From Wenzhouxiangella sp. XN79A (GTDB lineage: Bacteria; Pseudomonadota; Gammaproteobacteria; Xanthomonadales; Wenzhouxiangellaceae), in NCBI RefSeq assembly GCF_012272825.1, contig NZ_JAAWWS010000162.1, positions 1 to 64,000 of the forward strand: a stretch of 64,000 nucleotides of DNA, written 5' to 3'. The notes under the pieces were generated by a model, which did no database searches, was not told the DNA's origin, and saw only the letters and a program-made list of their open reading frames with translations. Both the position numbers and the translations under genes were made by a program. This document shows, one piece after another, positions 54,800 to 63,573 of the stretch. The stretch's first letter is position 1. Every line of letters begins with the position of its first letter.

Positions 54800-55621
54800 A
54801 TGAACGGAAGGGTTCGATTCGTCCTGTTGGTGCCGGTCATCGCCGGCGCGTACTGGCTGGGACTGCATCACGGCGCCTCGCCCGTCGAGGAGGGTGCGCC
54901 GCAGACTGCAGCGGTACCGGATGCCGCGCCGCCTGCGTTTCGTACTCCCACCGCCGACCGTTTTCGAGCCGAGACTGCGGAGGCCGCGGCTCGGCTGCGC
55001 ACCCCGTCCGATCGTCCGGCCTTTCAACCGGCGCAGGACGACCCGGGCGCGGAGCCGCGCCCCGGCTCGGGCCGCGCCTGGATGCGCGAGCACGGATTTC
55101 CGCTGGACGACCTGGAAGTGCAGCGGTATTCGAACATGAGCGACGCCGAACTGGCCCGGCGCGCCGGCGAGGACAAGCTCGCGGCCTACGAGCAGTGCTA
55201 CCGGCAGCTCTTTCGAGACAACAGGGGGGAAGTCGCGCTGGACTGCTTCGTCGAACTGGCTGCGCGCGGCTCGCACTACGCGATGCAGATGCTGGCCTTC
55301 TCCTATCTGGGAACCGGCGCCGAAGGCGTGGTCGTGGATCCGCTGCTGGCCCAGGCCTGGTTCCGGGCCTCGTACCGGCTCGGCGACTGGACCGCGCTGA
55401 TGGTCGCGCATCGTTTGAACGCCAACGAGCCGATGCAGCCGGATGAACTGCTGCTGGCCGACGCGCTGGCTGCGCAGATCGTCGCCGACCTCGACCGCCG
55501 CCACCGCGCACGCACCGGCGAGCCGCTGCCCATCACCCCGCTACCGGGCCACGACCAGGCCATCGCCCACTACCTCGAACACGGCCTCGACGACCCCACG
55601 GCCTCGCCGCCTGATCCGTGA
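54800..55621 (+). CDS. Membrane-anchored Sel1-repeat-like protein
   Basis: 273 residues; GGAGG eight bases before the ATG at 54800. N-terminal signal anchor (VRFVLLVPVIAGAYWLGL), a Pro/Ala-rich disordered linker (to about residue 95), then a helical region with one clear Sel1/SLR unit (HYAMQMLAFSYLGTGAEGV, DPLLAQAWFRASYRLGDWTA). Probably periplasmic; role unknown. The gene lies between short direct repeats and dispersed-repeat sequence. Confidence 0.75.
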   Translation: MNGRVRFVLLVPVIAGAYWLGLHHGASPVEEGAPQTAAVPDAAPPAFRTPTADRFRAETAEAAARLRTPSDRPAFQPAQDDPGAEPRPGSGRAWMREHGFPLDDLEVQRYSNMSDAELARRAGEDKLAAYEQCYRQLFRDNRGEVALDCFVELAARGSHYAMQMLAFSYLGTGAEGVVVDPLLAQAWFRASYRLGDWTALMVAHRLNANEPMQPDELLLADALAAQIVADLDRRHRARTGEPLPITPLPGHDQAIAHYLEHGLDDPTASPPDP

Positions 55622-56017
55622 CTGTGCCCGGTTCGAGCGTGCCGGAATCGTCGTTGGAGGACGCGCGCGAAGGCGCGAAGGGAAAGGCAAAATCCGGTTT
55701 CCGGGTTCGGCAGTCGGCGCTCCTTCGACGGACCGCTCTTGCCACCCACCACCAACCAACAACCAACAACCAACAACCAACAACCAACAACAAAAATAAC
55801 GCCTGTTCGCGTTTCGCCTTTCTCTCCGCGTCTTTGCGTCTTTGCGCGAATCAGCTAGCGGATCGAAGCCAGCCCACCCGAATCCTCGACACCGCCCGCT
55901 GGATCGTCGACGCACAGGGAATCGCCCAAGAACATTCTCTTCGCGTTCTTCACCCCTTCGCCCGGTTCGCGTCCATCCTCCAGAAAATCAAGGCGCAACG
56001 ACCGCGAAGAGCCGCCC
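55622..56017. other. Intergenic with dispersed repeat and 7-bp microsatellite
   Basis: No gene supported. Contains repeat copy C and the AACCAAC tandem array. Confidence 0.6.
55660..55855. repeat. Dispersed imperfect palindromic repeat, copy C, with AACCAAC tandem array
   Basis: Left arm GCGCGCGAAGGCGCGAAGGG, core AAATCCGGTTTCCGGG, right arm CCTGTTCGCGTTTCGCC and GCGTCTTTGCGTCTTTGCGC. Between core and right arm is a 7-bp microsatellite (AACCAAC, about 5.5 copies, 55752-55791). Confidence 0.6.
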
Positions 56018-57940
56018 TCAACCGTCGATGCCCAGCGCGCGTTCGGCGGCGGCGCGGGTCATCGGGTGGTAGCGCGGGCGGGCACGCTGGTAGATCTCGA
56101 TGGCCCGGTCGCGGCCCCAGTCGGTGGCGGCCAGTTCTTCGTAGAGCGGACGGGTGAACTTGTTGCGGCCGACGTCGACCAGGAAACTTTCCAGCCGCTC
56201 CAGGCCCGGTTCGTAGCGGGTTTCGATGGCGCGCACCAGCCACAGGTACAGGATCTCGACGTTGCCGCTTCCGGTCAGGTCGTAGGCCGCGTCGAGTTCG
56301 GCCATCTGCTCGAGCGTCAGGACATCGCCCAGCCCGAGCAGGAACCGGCGCCACTCGCTGACCGTCCAGTCGGCGGTCGGGATGTCGGCCAGCTCGATCT
56401 CGCCGGCCAGCCACTGCCGGCGGTAGTCGTTGACGATCTCGAAGGCATCGGACTGCGGGATCACCGCGTCGTCGGGTAGGCCGGGCGCGTAGATCCATTC
56501 CTCGAGCTCGGCCTTCGTGACCCGTTCGCCGTGCTCGGCCAGCAGCGTGGTGTCGAGATAGGCGAGGAAGTCTTCGGTGTCGATGGATTCGAACGCGAAG
56601 TGATCGAAGTAGTCGGTCAGGAAGGCATCGAAGGCCTCGCGACCGACCCGGGCTTCGAGCCACTGCAGGAACAGCCGGCCCTTGTCGTAGGGGATGCCGG
56701 TGAAGGAGGCTTCCGGGTCCTGGCCGACCAGGTCGCGGGCCAGGACCTGCTCGGCGTCGCTCAGTTCCTCGAGCTGGGCCTTGAGGTTCTCGAAGTCCAG
56801 CGTGCCTTCCATGTCCTTGCGGCGCGTGCCGTAGAGGTTCTCGACGATCCGCGATTCGAAGTAGGTGGTGAAGCCCTCGTTCAGCCACAGATCGCGCCAG
56901 GCGGCGTTGGTGACCAGGTTGCCGGACCAGGAGTGGGCCAGCTCGTGCGCGATCAGCGCGGTCAGCGAGCGGTCGCCGGCGATCACGGTCGGGGTGATGA
57001 ACGACAGGCGCGGGTTTTCCATGCCGCCGAACGGGAAGCTCGGCGGCAGGATCAGCAGGTCGTAGCGGTCCCAGCGGTAGTCGCCGTAGAGCGCCTCGCC
57101 GACGTCGATCATTTCTTCCAGTTCACCGAACTCGTACGCCGCGGCCTCGAGCCGGGACGGTTCGGCGTAGACGCCCGAGCGCGGCCCGATCTCGCGGAAC
57201 TCGAGCTCACCGACGGCAATCGCCATCAGGTACGAAGGGATCGGCTGCGGCATCGTGAACGTGTAGGTGCCGTCGGCGGCCGGCTCGGTCGGGTTGCCGC
57301 CGGCGCCCATCACGGCGATGAGTCCGCGCGGCACGCGCACGGTGGCGTCGAAGGTGTAGCGAACGCCCGGCGTGTCCTGCAGCGGCACCCAGGTGCGCGC
57401 GAAGATCGGCTGCGACTGCGAGAACAGGAACGGCCGGCCCGACAGGGTCTGCCGGCCGTCGAGCCACTGCAGGCCGTAGGCTTCGGGGGTGGTCGAGTAG
57501 TCGATGCGGACCCGGTCGGCGCCGCCCGGCAGCGCAACGACCAGTGGCCGGCCGAGCCAGGGCTGGTCGGGATCGCCTTCGCCGAGCCGCCATGACAGCG
57601 GTTCGAGGGCGTCGTCGTCCAGGACCCGATTCACGTCGCGGATCTCGAGCTGGCGGGTATCGAGCACCAGCCGCTCGGCCGCGGCGCCCTCGATGCGTTC
57701 CAGATCGAGCACGACGAAGCCGTCGAGCACGCGCCGACGAAGGTCCACGTCGAGGTCCAGCGTCATGTGGTCGATGGCGACCGCATCGTGGTTGGCGTAA
57801 CTGTGCGGATCGGGGCCGGTCGGGATCGGTGCCGGCCGCTCGCCGCGGGCGACGTCCGGTGCGGTGGCGTCGGGCGCCGGCGAGCAGGCGGCCGCGCACA
57901 GCGCCAGCGCACCGCCGATCAGCAGTCGGTTCAGGGTCAT
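56018..57940 (-). CDS. M1 family metallopeptidase lipoprotein (LTA4-hydrolase-like)
   Basis: 640 residues from the ATG at 57940. Lipoprotein-type signal (LLIGGALALCAAAC). N-terminal beta saddle (DHMTLDLDVDLRRRVLDGFVVL), GGMEN (305-309) substrate anchor, zinc site HELAH (332-336) with distal Glu355 in LWLNEGFTTYFE, and a C-terminal helical domain like leukotriene-A4-hydrolase-type aminopeptidases. Likely a cell-envelope aminopeptidase for peptide scavenging. An Ala-only lipobox is slightly weak. Confidence 0.93.
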   Translation of the reverse strand: MTLNRLLIGGALALCAAACSPAPDATAPDVARGERPAPIPTGPDPHSYANHDAVAIDHMTLDLDVDLRRRVLDGFVVLDLERIEGAAAERLVLDTRQLEIRDVNRVLDDDALEPLSWRLGEGDPDQPWLGRPLVVALPGGADRVRIDYSTTPEAYGLQWLDGRQTLSGRPFLFSQSQPIFARTWVPLQDTPGVRYTFDATVRVPRGLIAVMGAGGNPTEPAADGTYTFTMPQPIPSYLMAIAVGELEFREIGPRSGVYAEPSRLEAAAYEFGELEEMIDVGEALYGDYRWDRYDLLILPPSFPFGGMENPRLSFITPTVIAGDRSLTALIAHELAHSWSGNLVTNAAWRDLWLNEGFTTYFESRIVENLYGTRRKDMEGTLDFENLKAQLEELSDAEQVLARDLVGQDPEASFTGIPYDKGRLFLQWLEARVGREAFDAFLTDYFDHFAFESIDTEDFLAYLDTTLLAEHGERVTKAELEEWIYAPGLPDDAVIPQSDAFEIVNDYRRQWLAGEIELADIPTADWTVSEWRRFLLGLGDVLTLEQMAELDAAYDLTGSGNVEILYLWLVRAIETRYEPGLERLESFLVDVGRNKFTRPLYEELAATDWGRDRAIEIYQRARPRYHPMTRAAAERALGIDG

Positions 57941-57964
57941 CGGGGTGGCCTCTCTCGAATCGGA

Positions 57965-57985
57965 CCGACCGGGCAGGGCGCCCGG
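57965..57985 (-). terminator. Weak hairpin between bfr and the M1 peptidase gene
   Basis: CCGGGC/GCCCGG 6-bp stem in the 62-base gap. No T-run; low support. Confidence 0.3.
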
Positions 57986-58002
57986 CCGGAGTCGGCGGTG
58001 GT

Positions 58003-58485
58003 TCAGCCTTCGCTGGCGGGTTTCATCTGCGATTGCAGGTAGTTCTGCTCGCCGAGCTTGTCCATCAGGGCAAGCTGGGTTTCCAGCCAGTCGACGTGGC
58101 CTTCTTCGTCGTTCAGGATCTTCTGGAACAGATCGCGCGAGACATAATCCCGGACCTGCTCGGCATACTCGACCGCGTCGCGCAGGTCGGGGATGGCCTG
58201 GTGTTCGAGCGCCAGGTCGCATTCCAGCAGCTCACGGACGTTCTCGCCGATGCGCAGCTTGCCGAGGTCCTGCAGGTTGGGCAGGCCTTCGAGGAACAGG
58301 ATGCGGTTGATGACCTCGTCGGCATGCTGCATTTCCTCGATCGACTCGGCGTATTCCTTCTTGCCGAGGATCTCCAGGCCCCAGTCGTCGAGCATGCGGG
58401 CATGCAGGAAGTACTGGTTGATCGCGGTCAGTTCGTTCTTCAGCACCTTGTTCAGGTGCTCGATGATGGTGGCGTCGCCCTTCAT
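58003..58485 (-). CDS. bfr: Bacterioferritin
   Basis: 160 residues, very like E. coli Bfr. Ferroxidase ligands in [30 protein letters not shown] with the haem-ligand Met (position 52), [10 protein letters not shown] and [14 protein letters not shown]. Forms a 24-mer iron-storage shell with haem at dimer interfaces. Confidence 0.97.
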   Translation of the reverse strand: MKGDATIIEHLNKVLKNELTAINQYFLHARMLDDWGLEILGKKEYAESIEEMQHADEVINRILFLEGLPNLQDLGKLRIGENVRELLECDLALEHQAIPDLRDAVEYAEQVRDYVSRDLFQKILNDEEGHVDWLETQLALMDKLGEQNYLQSQMKPASEG

Positions 58486-58565
58486 GTGCGGTCGGCTCGG
58501 GTATGGATTTCAGGCGCGAGGATACCGCACCTTCCGACCGTCTCCGGGAATGAGAAGCGCTTGCG

Positions 58566-59078
<513 letters not shown>

Positions 59079-59128
59079 GCGGTTGCGCTCATCGAACGGG
59101 TGCGCCCGAGCATACCGCAGCCCGGCGC

Positions 59129-60073
59129 TCAGCCCAGCTTGCTGGAGTCCAGCCGTTCCAGACCGGGGTGGTGGCGCTCGAGATCGCGCAGGATGGCATC
59201 CCCGATGCGCCGGATCGCCGGCGAGGTGCCGGTGCTCTTGCGCCACGCCAGGCCGATCCGCCGGACCAGCGGATTGCCCTCGATCGGCCGGGCCACCACG
59301 TCGCCGCGACCGTCGATCTCGGAGGCCACGTACAGGTAGGGCAGGAAGCACACGCCGGTGCCCATGCCGGCCATCAGGCGCAGTGCGTCGAGGCTGGCCG
59401 AGTCGTAGCGGGCGTTGATCTCGGCGCCGTGTTTCCTGCAGAAGGTGTCGATCTGGCGGTGGTATTGCGACCGGGCGCTGAACGACAGCGCCTCGACGCC
59501 CTTGAGTTCCCTCGGGTGGATCGGCGTATCGCCGGCCAGCGGGTGGTCGAGCGCGCAGACCATCAGCAGCGGCTCCTCGAACAGTTCACGACAGACCAGG
59601 TCACCGCGCCCGGCCGGCATCTCGGTCAGGATCAGGTCGTGGACGCCGTTGAGCAATTGTTCGGCCAGCGGTTCGGAAAAGTCCTCGCGGATGCGCAGGC
59701 GCAGTTGGGGGAACTCCTTGTGCAGCCGGCGCACCACCGGCGGCATCAGGTACGGACCGACGCTGGTCTTGACGCCGAACTGCAGCGTGCCGCTGAGTGT
59801 CTTCATCGCTTCACTGGCGTAGTCCTCGAGCGCCTGGACCTCGCGCAGGATGGTGTGGGTCCTGGCCAGGACTTCGCGGCCGACGGGCGTCAGCTGGGCA
59901 CCGCGCCGTCCGCGCTCGGCCAGCCGGACCCCGAGGTGTGCTTCGAGCCCATCGATCTGTGCGCTGAGCGACGGCTGGCTGATGCCACACTGCTCGGCGG
60001 CCTTCCGGTAATTCTCGCAATCGGCGAGGGCAGAGAAGTAGCGGAGCTGCTTGAAGGTCAGTTCGCGGGACAT
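59129..60073 (-). CDS. LysR-family regulator, OxyR-like but lacking the peroxidatic Cys
   Basis: 314 residues from the ATG at 60073. HTH in residues about 5-65 (FSALADCENYRKAAEQCGISQPSLSAQI), hinge and effector domain with OxyR-type SVGPYLMPPVVRRLH and LDALRLMAGMGTGVCFLP. By eye alignment E. coli OxyR Cys208 is kept (DTFC) while Cys199 is replaced by Gln, so disulfide-based H2O2 sensing is unlikely. Divergent from the PLP enzyme operon, a layout typical for LysR targets. Confidence 0.88.
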   Translation of the reverse strand: MSRELTFKQLRYFSALADCENYRKAAEQCGISQPSLSAQIDGLEAHLGVRLAERGRRGAQLTPVGREVLARTHTILREVQALEDYASEAMKTLSGTLQFGVKTSVGPYLMPPVVRRLHKEFPQLRLRIREDFSEPLAEQLLNGVHDLILTEMPAGRGDLVCRELFEEPLLMVCALDHPLAGDTPIHPRELKGVEALSFSARSQYHRQIDTFCRKHGAEINARYDSASLDALRLMAGMGTGVCFLPYLYVASEIDGRGDVVARPIEGNPLVRRIGLAWRKSTGTSPAIRRIGDAILRDLERHHPGLERLDSSKLG

Positions 60074-60104
60074 TGCTCGTGCGATTCCGATGGAACAGGG
60101 CGGA

Positions 60105-60110
60105 AATATA
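60105..60110 (-). promoter_or_regulatory. -10 element of the LysR-type gene
   Basis: On the minus strand TATATT, about 32 bases before the ATG, overlapping the ATAG-N8-CTAT palindrome, consistent with autoregulation. Confidence 0.45.
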
Positions 60111-60123
60111 GTACATAACCTAT
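60108..60123. promoter_or_regulatory. ATAG-N8-CTAT palindrome in the LysR/PLP-enzyme intergenic region
   Basis: ATAGTACATAACCTAT; the arms equal the OxyR half-site arms (ATAG...CTAT, normally N7) with one extra spacer base. A candidate operator for the divergent regulator. Confidence 0.45.
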
Positions 60124-60223
60124 GAAAAGGCGAGCCTTCACGCCATCGATCGATCTGCACGACCGTGTTTTTCGGTCGGCAAGAGCGCATGCTATGCACC
60201 CCTGATCCACCGACGAGCTCGCC

Positions 60224-61369
60224 ATGACCGATCGAACCCGACTCCCGACCCTCTGTGTGCATGCCGGTCAGCGCAAGGGGCCGGCCGAGAACGGCCTGAA
60301 CACACCGATCGTCACCTCCACGGCCTACGACTACACCGGCGGCGAGGGCGTACGGTACCCGCGCTACCTGAACACGCCCAACCACCAGGTCGTGGCGGCC
60401 AAGATCGCTGCGCTGGAAGGTGCCGAGGATGCGCTGGTGTCCGCCTCCGGGCTGGGCTCGATCAGTGCGCTGCTGTTCGGCCTGCTCGAGCCCGGCGATC
60501 ACGTGATCCTGCTCGACGGACTCTACGGCGGGACTTCGGACCTGATCGACGGGCTGCTGGTGCCCTGGGGCCTGCGTCATTCGACCTGGGACGGCGATCC
60601 GGGCACGCTGGCGGGCCTGATCGAGCCGCGGACCCGGCTGGCCTGGGTCGAATCGCCGACCAACCCGCTGCTGCGGGTGATCGACCTGGCGGCGACCGCA
60701 GCCATCCTCAACGAACGCGGCGTGCTGGCGGCGATCGACAACACCTTCGCCACGCCGATCCTGCAGCGGCCGCTGGCGCTGGGCTTCGACCTGGTCATGC
60801 ACTCGGCGACCAAGTACTTCGGCGGGCATTCCGACCTGCTGTGTGGTGCGCTGGCCGGCTCGGCCGAACTCATCGACCGGATTCGCCCGGCCGCGATCCG
60901 GCTCGGGTCCAGCCTGAACGGCCAGGACCTCGCCCTGCTCGAGCGCTCGATGAAGACGCTGGCGCTGCGCGTCGAGCGGCAGAGCGCCAGTGCGCTGGAG
61001 CTGGCCCGCTCGCTGGCCGAGCATGCCGCCATTGCCGAGGTGTACTATCCGGGGCTGCCGGAGGATCCCGGCCATGCCATCGCGCGGCGGCAGATGGACG
61101 GCTTCGGCGGCATGCTCGGCTTCCGGCTGGCCGGCGATCGAGATCCCGGTCGGTTCCTGGCGGCGCTGGAGTTCATCGCGCCGGCGGTCAGCCTGGCCGG
61201 CGTCGAATCGACGATCTGCCAGCCGTCCCGGACCAGCCACGCGCGGGTCGCCGCCGCGGTCCGCGAGCGGCTGGGCATCGACGACCGGCTGATGCGCCTG
61301 TCGGTCGGCATCGAGTCGCTCGAGGACCTGGTCGAAGACCTCGGCCGGGCGCTCGGCCAGGCCGGTTGA
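60224..61369 (+). CDS. Cys/Met metabolism PLP enzyme (gamma-synthase/lyase family)
   Basis: 381 residues. TPIVTSTAYDYTGG, PLP-stacking Tyr in LLDGLYGGTSD, and Schiff-base Lys197 in HSATKYFGGHSD. It belongs to the cystathionine gamma-synthase / beta-lyase / methionine-gamma-lyase superfamily; the exact reaction cannot be fixed from motifs, although the N-terminal NGLNTPI and GLGSISALL residues fit a C-S lyase or synthase. Head of a four-gene operon with ATP-grasp and glutamate-cysteine ligase genes. Confidence 0.88.
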   Translation: MTDRTRLPTLCVHAGQRKGPAENGLNTPIVTSTAYDYTGGEGVRYPRYLNTPNHQVVAAKIAALEGAEDALVSASGLGSISALLFGLLEPGDHVILLDGLYGGTSDLIDGLLVPWGLRHSTWDGDPGTLAGLIEPRTRLAWVESPTNPLLRVIDLAATAAILNERGVLAAIDNTFATPILQRPLALGFDLVMHSATKYFGGHSDLLCGALAGSAELIDRIRPAAIRLGSSLNGQDLALLERSMKTLALRVERQSASALELARSLAEHAAIAEVYYPGLPEDPGHAIARRQMDGFGGMLGFRLAGDRDPGRFLAALEFIAPAVSLAGVESTICQPSRTSHARVAAAVRERLGIDDRLMRLSVGIESLEDLVEDLGRALGQAG

Positions 61370-61380
61370 AGGACCGTTCC

Positions 61381-62091
61381 GTGTCGCCCCCTGGCCGTGC
61401 GCCGCGGATCGAGGCCCAGCCCGACACCACGACCTGCGGGCCGACCTGCCTGCACGCCCTGTATCGGCACTTCGGCGATGGCATCGTCCTCGACGAAGTC
61501 ATCGAAACCATCCACCGGCTCGACCACGGCGGGACGCTGGACGTGTTCCTGGCCAACCACGCGCTGGCGCGCGGCTACACCGCCGAAATCCATACCTACA
61601 ACCTCGAGGTGTTCGATCCGACCTGGTTCGAGGGCAGGGTCGACATCGCCGAGCGTCTGCGCACCCAGGCCTGGGCCAAGAACAACCCGAAGCTGACCGT
61701 TGCCACGACCGGCTACCTTCACTTCCTGGCCGCCGGCGGCCGGCTGCGCTTCTCCGACCTGACCCGCACCCTGATCCGCCGCCTGCTCCGCGATGGGCAT
61801 CCGGTGCTGACCGGTCTGAGCGCGACCTACCTGTATCGCAGCATGCGCGAGTGGGGCCCGGACGACGAAGACGACGACATCCGCGGCCGCCCGGTCGGGC
61901 ACTTCGTGCTGCTGACCGACTACGACCGGACCACCCGCGAGGTCGGCATTGCCGACCCGATGGCCGGCAATCCGCTCGGCAGCCAGCGCTACCGGGTCCA
62001 TATCGACCGCGTGATCGGTGCGGTGTTGCTCGGCTCGCTGACCTACGACGCCAACCTGGTCGTGATCCGGCCGAGGAAAAACGCCGCATGA
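61381..62091 (+). CDS. Peptidase C39-like cysteine protease
   Basis: 236 residues from a GTG at 61381 with AAGGA eight bases before it (the stop of the previous gene is 12 bases upstream). Cys19 in QPDTTTCGPTCL, His174 in GHFVLLTDYD and Asp192 in GIADPM give a papain-like C39 triad. No transmembrane or transporter domains, unlike bacteriocin-exporter C39 domains. The stop overlaps the next ATG by four bases. Could cleave or condense a gamma-glutamyl or other peptide made by the neighbouring ligases (inference). Confidence 0.85.
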   Translation: MSPPGRAPRIEAQPDTTTCGPTCLHALYRHFGDGIVLDEVIETIHRLDHGGTLDVFLANHALARGYTAEIHTYNLEVFDPTWFEGRVDIAERLRTQAWAKNNPKLTVATTGYLHFLAAGGRLRFSDLTRTLIRRLLRDGHPVLTGLSATYLYRSMREWGPDDEDDDIRGRPVGHFVLLTDYDRTTREVGIADPMAGNPLGSQRYRVHIDRVIGAVLLGSLTYDANLVVIRPRKNAA

Positions 62092-63572
62092 AGCACTGGG
62101 TGGTGGCCGAAACGCTGGAGCCGTGGCTGACCGAACTGCCCGGCGTCGAGTGCGTTGCCGCGCGCGACTACCTGGCCGACCCGGCCCGTTCGGACCAGCG
62201 TGGCGTGCGTGTCTACAACCTCTGCCGCAGTCTGCGCTACCAGGCCACCGGCTACTACGTCTCGCTGCTGGCCGCCGCGCGCGGCCATCGGCCGCTGCCG
62301 TCGGTCGGCACGCTGCAGGACCTGAAGAACCCCTCGGTGGTCCGGCTGGTGTCCGGCGACCTGCAGGCCGCCATCCAGAAGAGCCTGAAGGCGCTGCAGT
62401 CGGATCACTTCGTGCTGTCGATCTACTTCGGTCGCAACCTGGCCGAACGCCACGACACGCTGAGCCGGGCCCTGTTCAAGCTGTTCCCGGCGCCGCTGCT
62501 GCGCGCCGAGTTCACCCGGGTCAACGACGAGTGGCTGCTGCGCCGCATCGCGCCGCTGGACTTCGCCGAGGTGCCGGAGGGCCACCGGGGCTTCCTTCAC
62601 GAGGCGGCGCGCCGGTATTTCGCCGGCGAACGTCCGCGCACGCCGCGCAGCAAACCGACGCGGTTCGACCTGGCGATGCTGGTCAACCCGGCCGAGGCCC
62701 ACCCGCCGTCCGACGAGCGCGCCCTGAAACGCTTCGAGAAGGCCGGCGCCGAGCTCGGGCTGGCGGTCGAGCGGATCGGCCCCGACGACATCGGCCGGCT
62801 GGCCGAGTTCGACGGCCTGTTCATCCGCGAGACCACCGCCGTCAACCACCACACCTTCCGCTTCGCGCGCAAGGCCGCCGCCGAGGGGCTGGTCGTCATC
62901 GACGACCCGGACTCGATCCTGAAGTGCACCAACAAGGTCTACCTGGCCGAGCTGCTGGCCCGCCACCACGTCGCCGCGCCGAAGACGCTGCTGGTCCACC
63001 GCGACAACATCGACCAGGTCGAAGCCGCACTCGGCCTGCCGGTGGTGCTCAAGCAGCCCGACAGCGCGTTCTCCGCCGGCGTGGTCAAGGTGCGCGAAGC
63101 CCGGGAGCTCAAGCCCACGATCCGCAAGCTGTTGAAGCACTCCGAGCTGGTCGTCGCCCAGGAGTACCTGCCGACCGACTTCGACTGGCGGGTCGGGGTG
63201 CTCGACGGCCGGCCGCTGTACGTGTGCCGCTACTACATGGCCCGCGGTCACTGGCAGATCATCAAGCACGACGGCGAGAAGGGCGCCGACGAGGGCAACG
63301 CCGACACGGTGGCCGTCGGTGAGGCGCCGGAGCGCGTGGTCCGCACGGCGCTGAAGGCCGCTTCGCTGATCGGCGACGGCCTCTACGGCGTCGACCTGAA
63401 GGAAGTGGACGGCCGCGTGCTGGTCATCGAGGTCAACGACAACCCGTCGATCGACGCCGGCTGCGAGGACGCGGTGCTGAAGGGCGCGCTGTACCGCGAA
63501 ATCCTGGGCAGCCTGCTCCGACGGATCGAGGCGCGAAAGCAGGGCCTGACCGCGGGACGCTCCGGAGACTGA
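62088..63572 (+). CDS. RimK-like ATP-grasp ligase with N-terminal RimK-like domain
   Basis: 494 residues. Residues about 1-180 match the RimK-like ATP-grasp N-terminal region (VRVYNLCRSLRYQATGYYVSLLAAARGH). ATP-grasp domain about 200-485: LPVVLKQPDSAFSAGVVKV, VVAQEYLPTDFDWRVGVLDG, and the Mg site VLVIEVNDNPSIDAG. Such enzymes form an amide between a carboxylate and an amino acid or peptide. Product unknown. Tightly coupled to its neighbours. Confidence 0.88.
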   Translation: MKHWVVAETLEPWLTELPGVECVAARDYLADPARSDQRGVRVYNLCRSLRYQATGYYVSLLAAARGHRPLPSVGTLQDLKNPSVVRLVSGDLQAAIQKSLKALQSDHFVLSIYFGRNLAERHDTLSRALFKLFPAPLLRAEFTRVNDEWLLRRIAPLDFAEVPEGHRGFLHEAARRYFAGERPRTPRSKPTRFDLAMLVNPAEAHPPSDERALKRFEKAGAELGLAVERIGPDDIGRLAEFDGLFIRETTAVNHHTFRFARKAAAEGLVVIDDPDSILKCTNKVYLAELLARHHVAAPKTLLVHRDNIDQVEAALGLPVVLKQPDSAFSAGVVKVREARELKPTIRKLLKHSELVVAQEYLPTDFDWRVGVLDGRPLYVCRYYMARGHWQIIKHDGEKGADEGNADTVAVGEAPERVVRTALKAASLIGDGLYGVDLKEVDGRVLVIEVNDNPSIDAGCEDAVLKGALYREILGSLLRRIEARKQGLTAGRSGD

Positions 63573-63573
63573 C

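Noticed and set aside
54554-55504. N-terminal extension of SufT to 500 residues
   Set aside because: The upstream part is antisense to the Sel1 gene and lacks SufT sequence.
55752-55791. AACCAAC array as a CRISPR or telomere-like array
   Set aside because: Only about 5.5 copies of a 7-bp unit, no spacers; a simple microsatellite inside a dispersed repeat.
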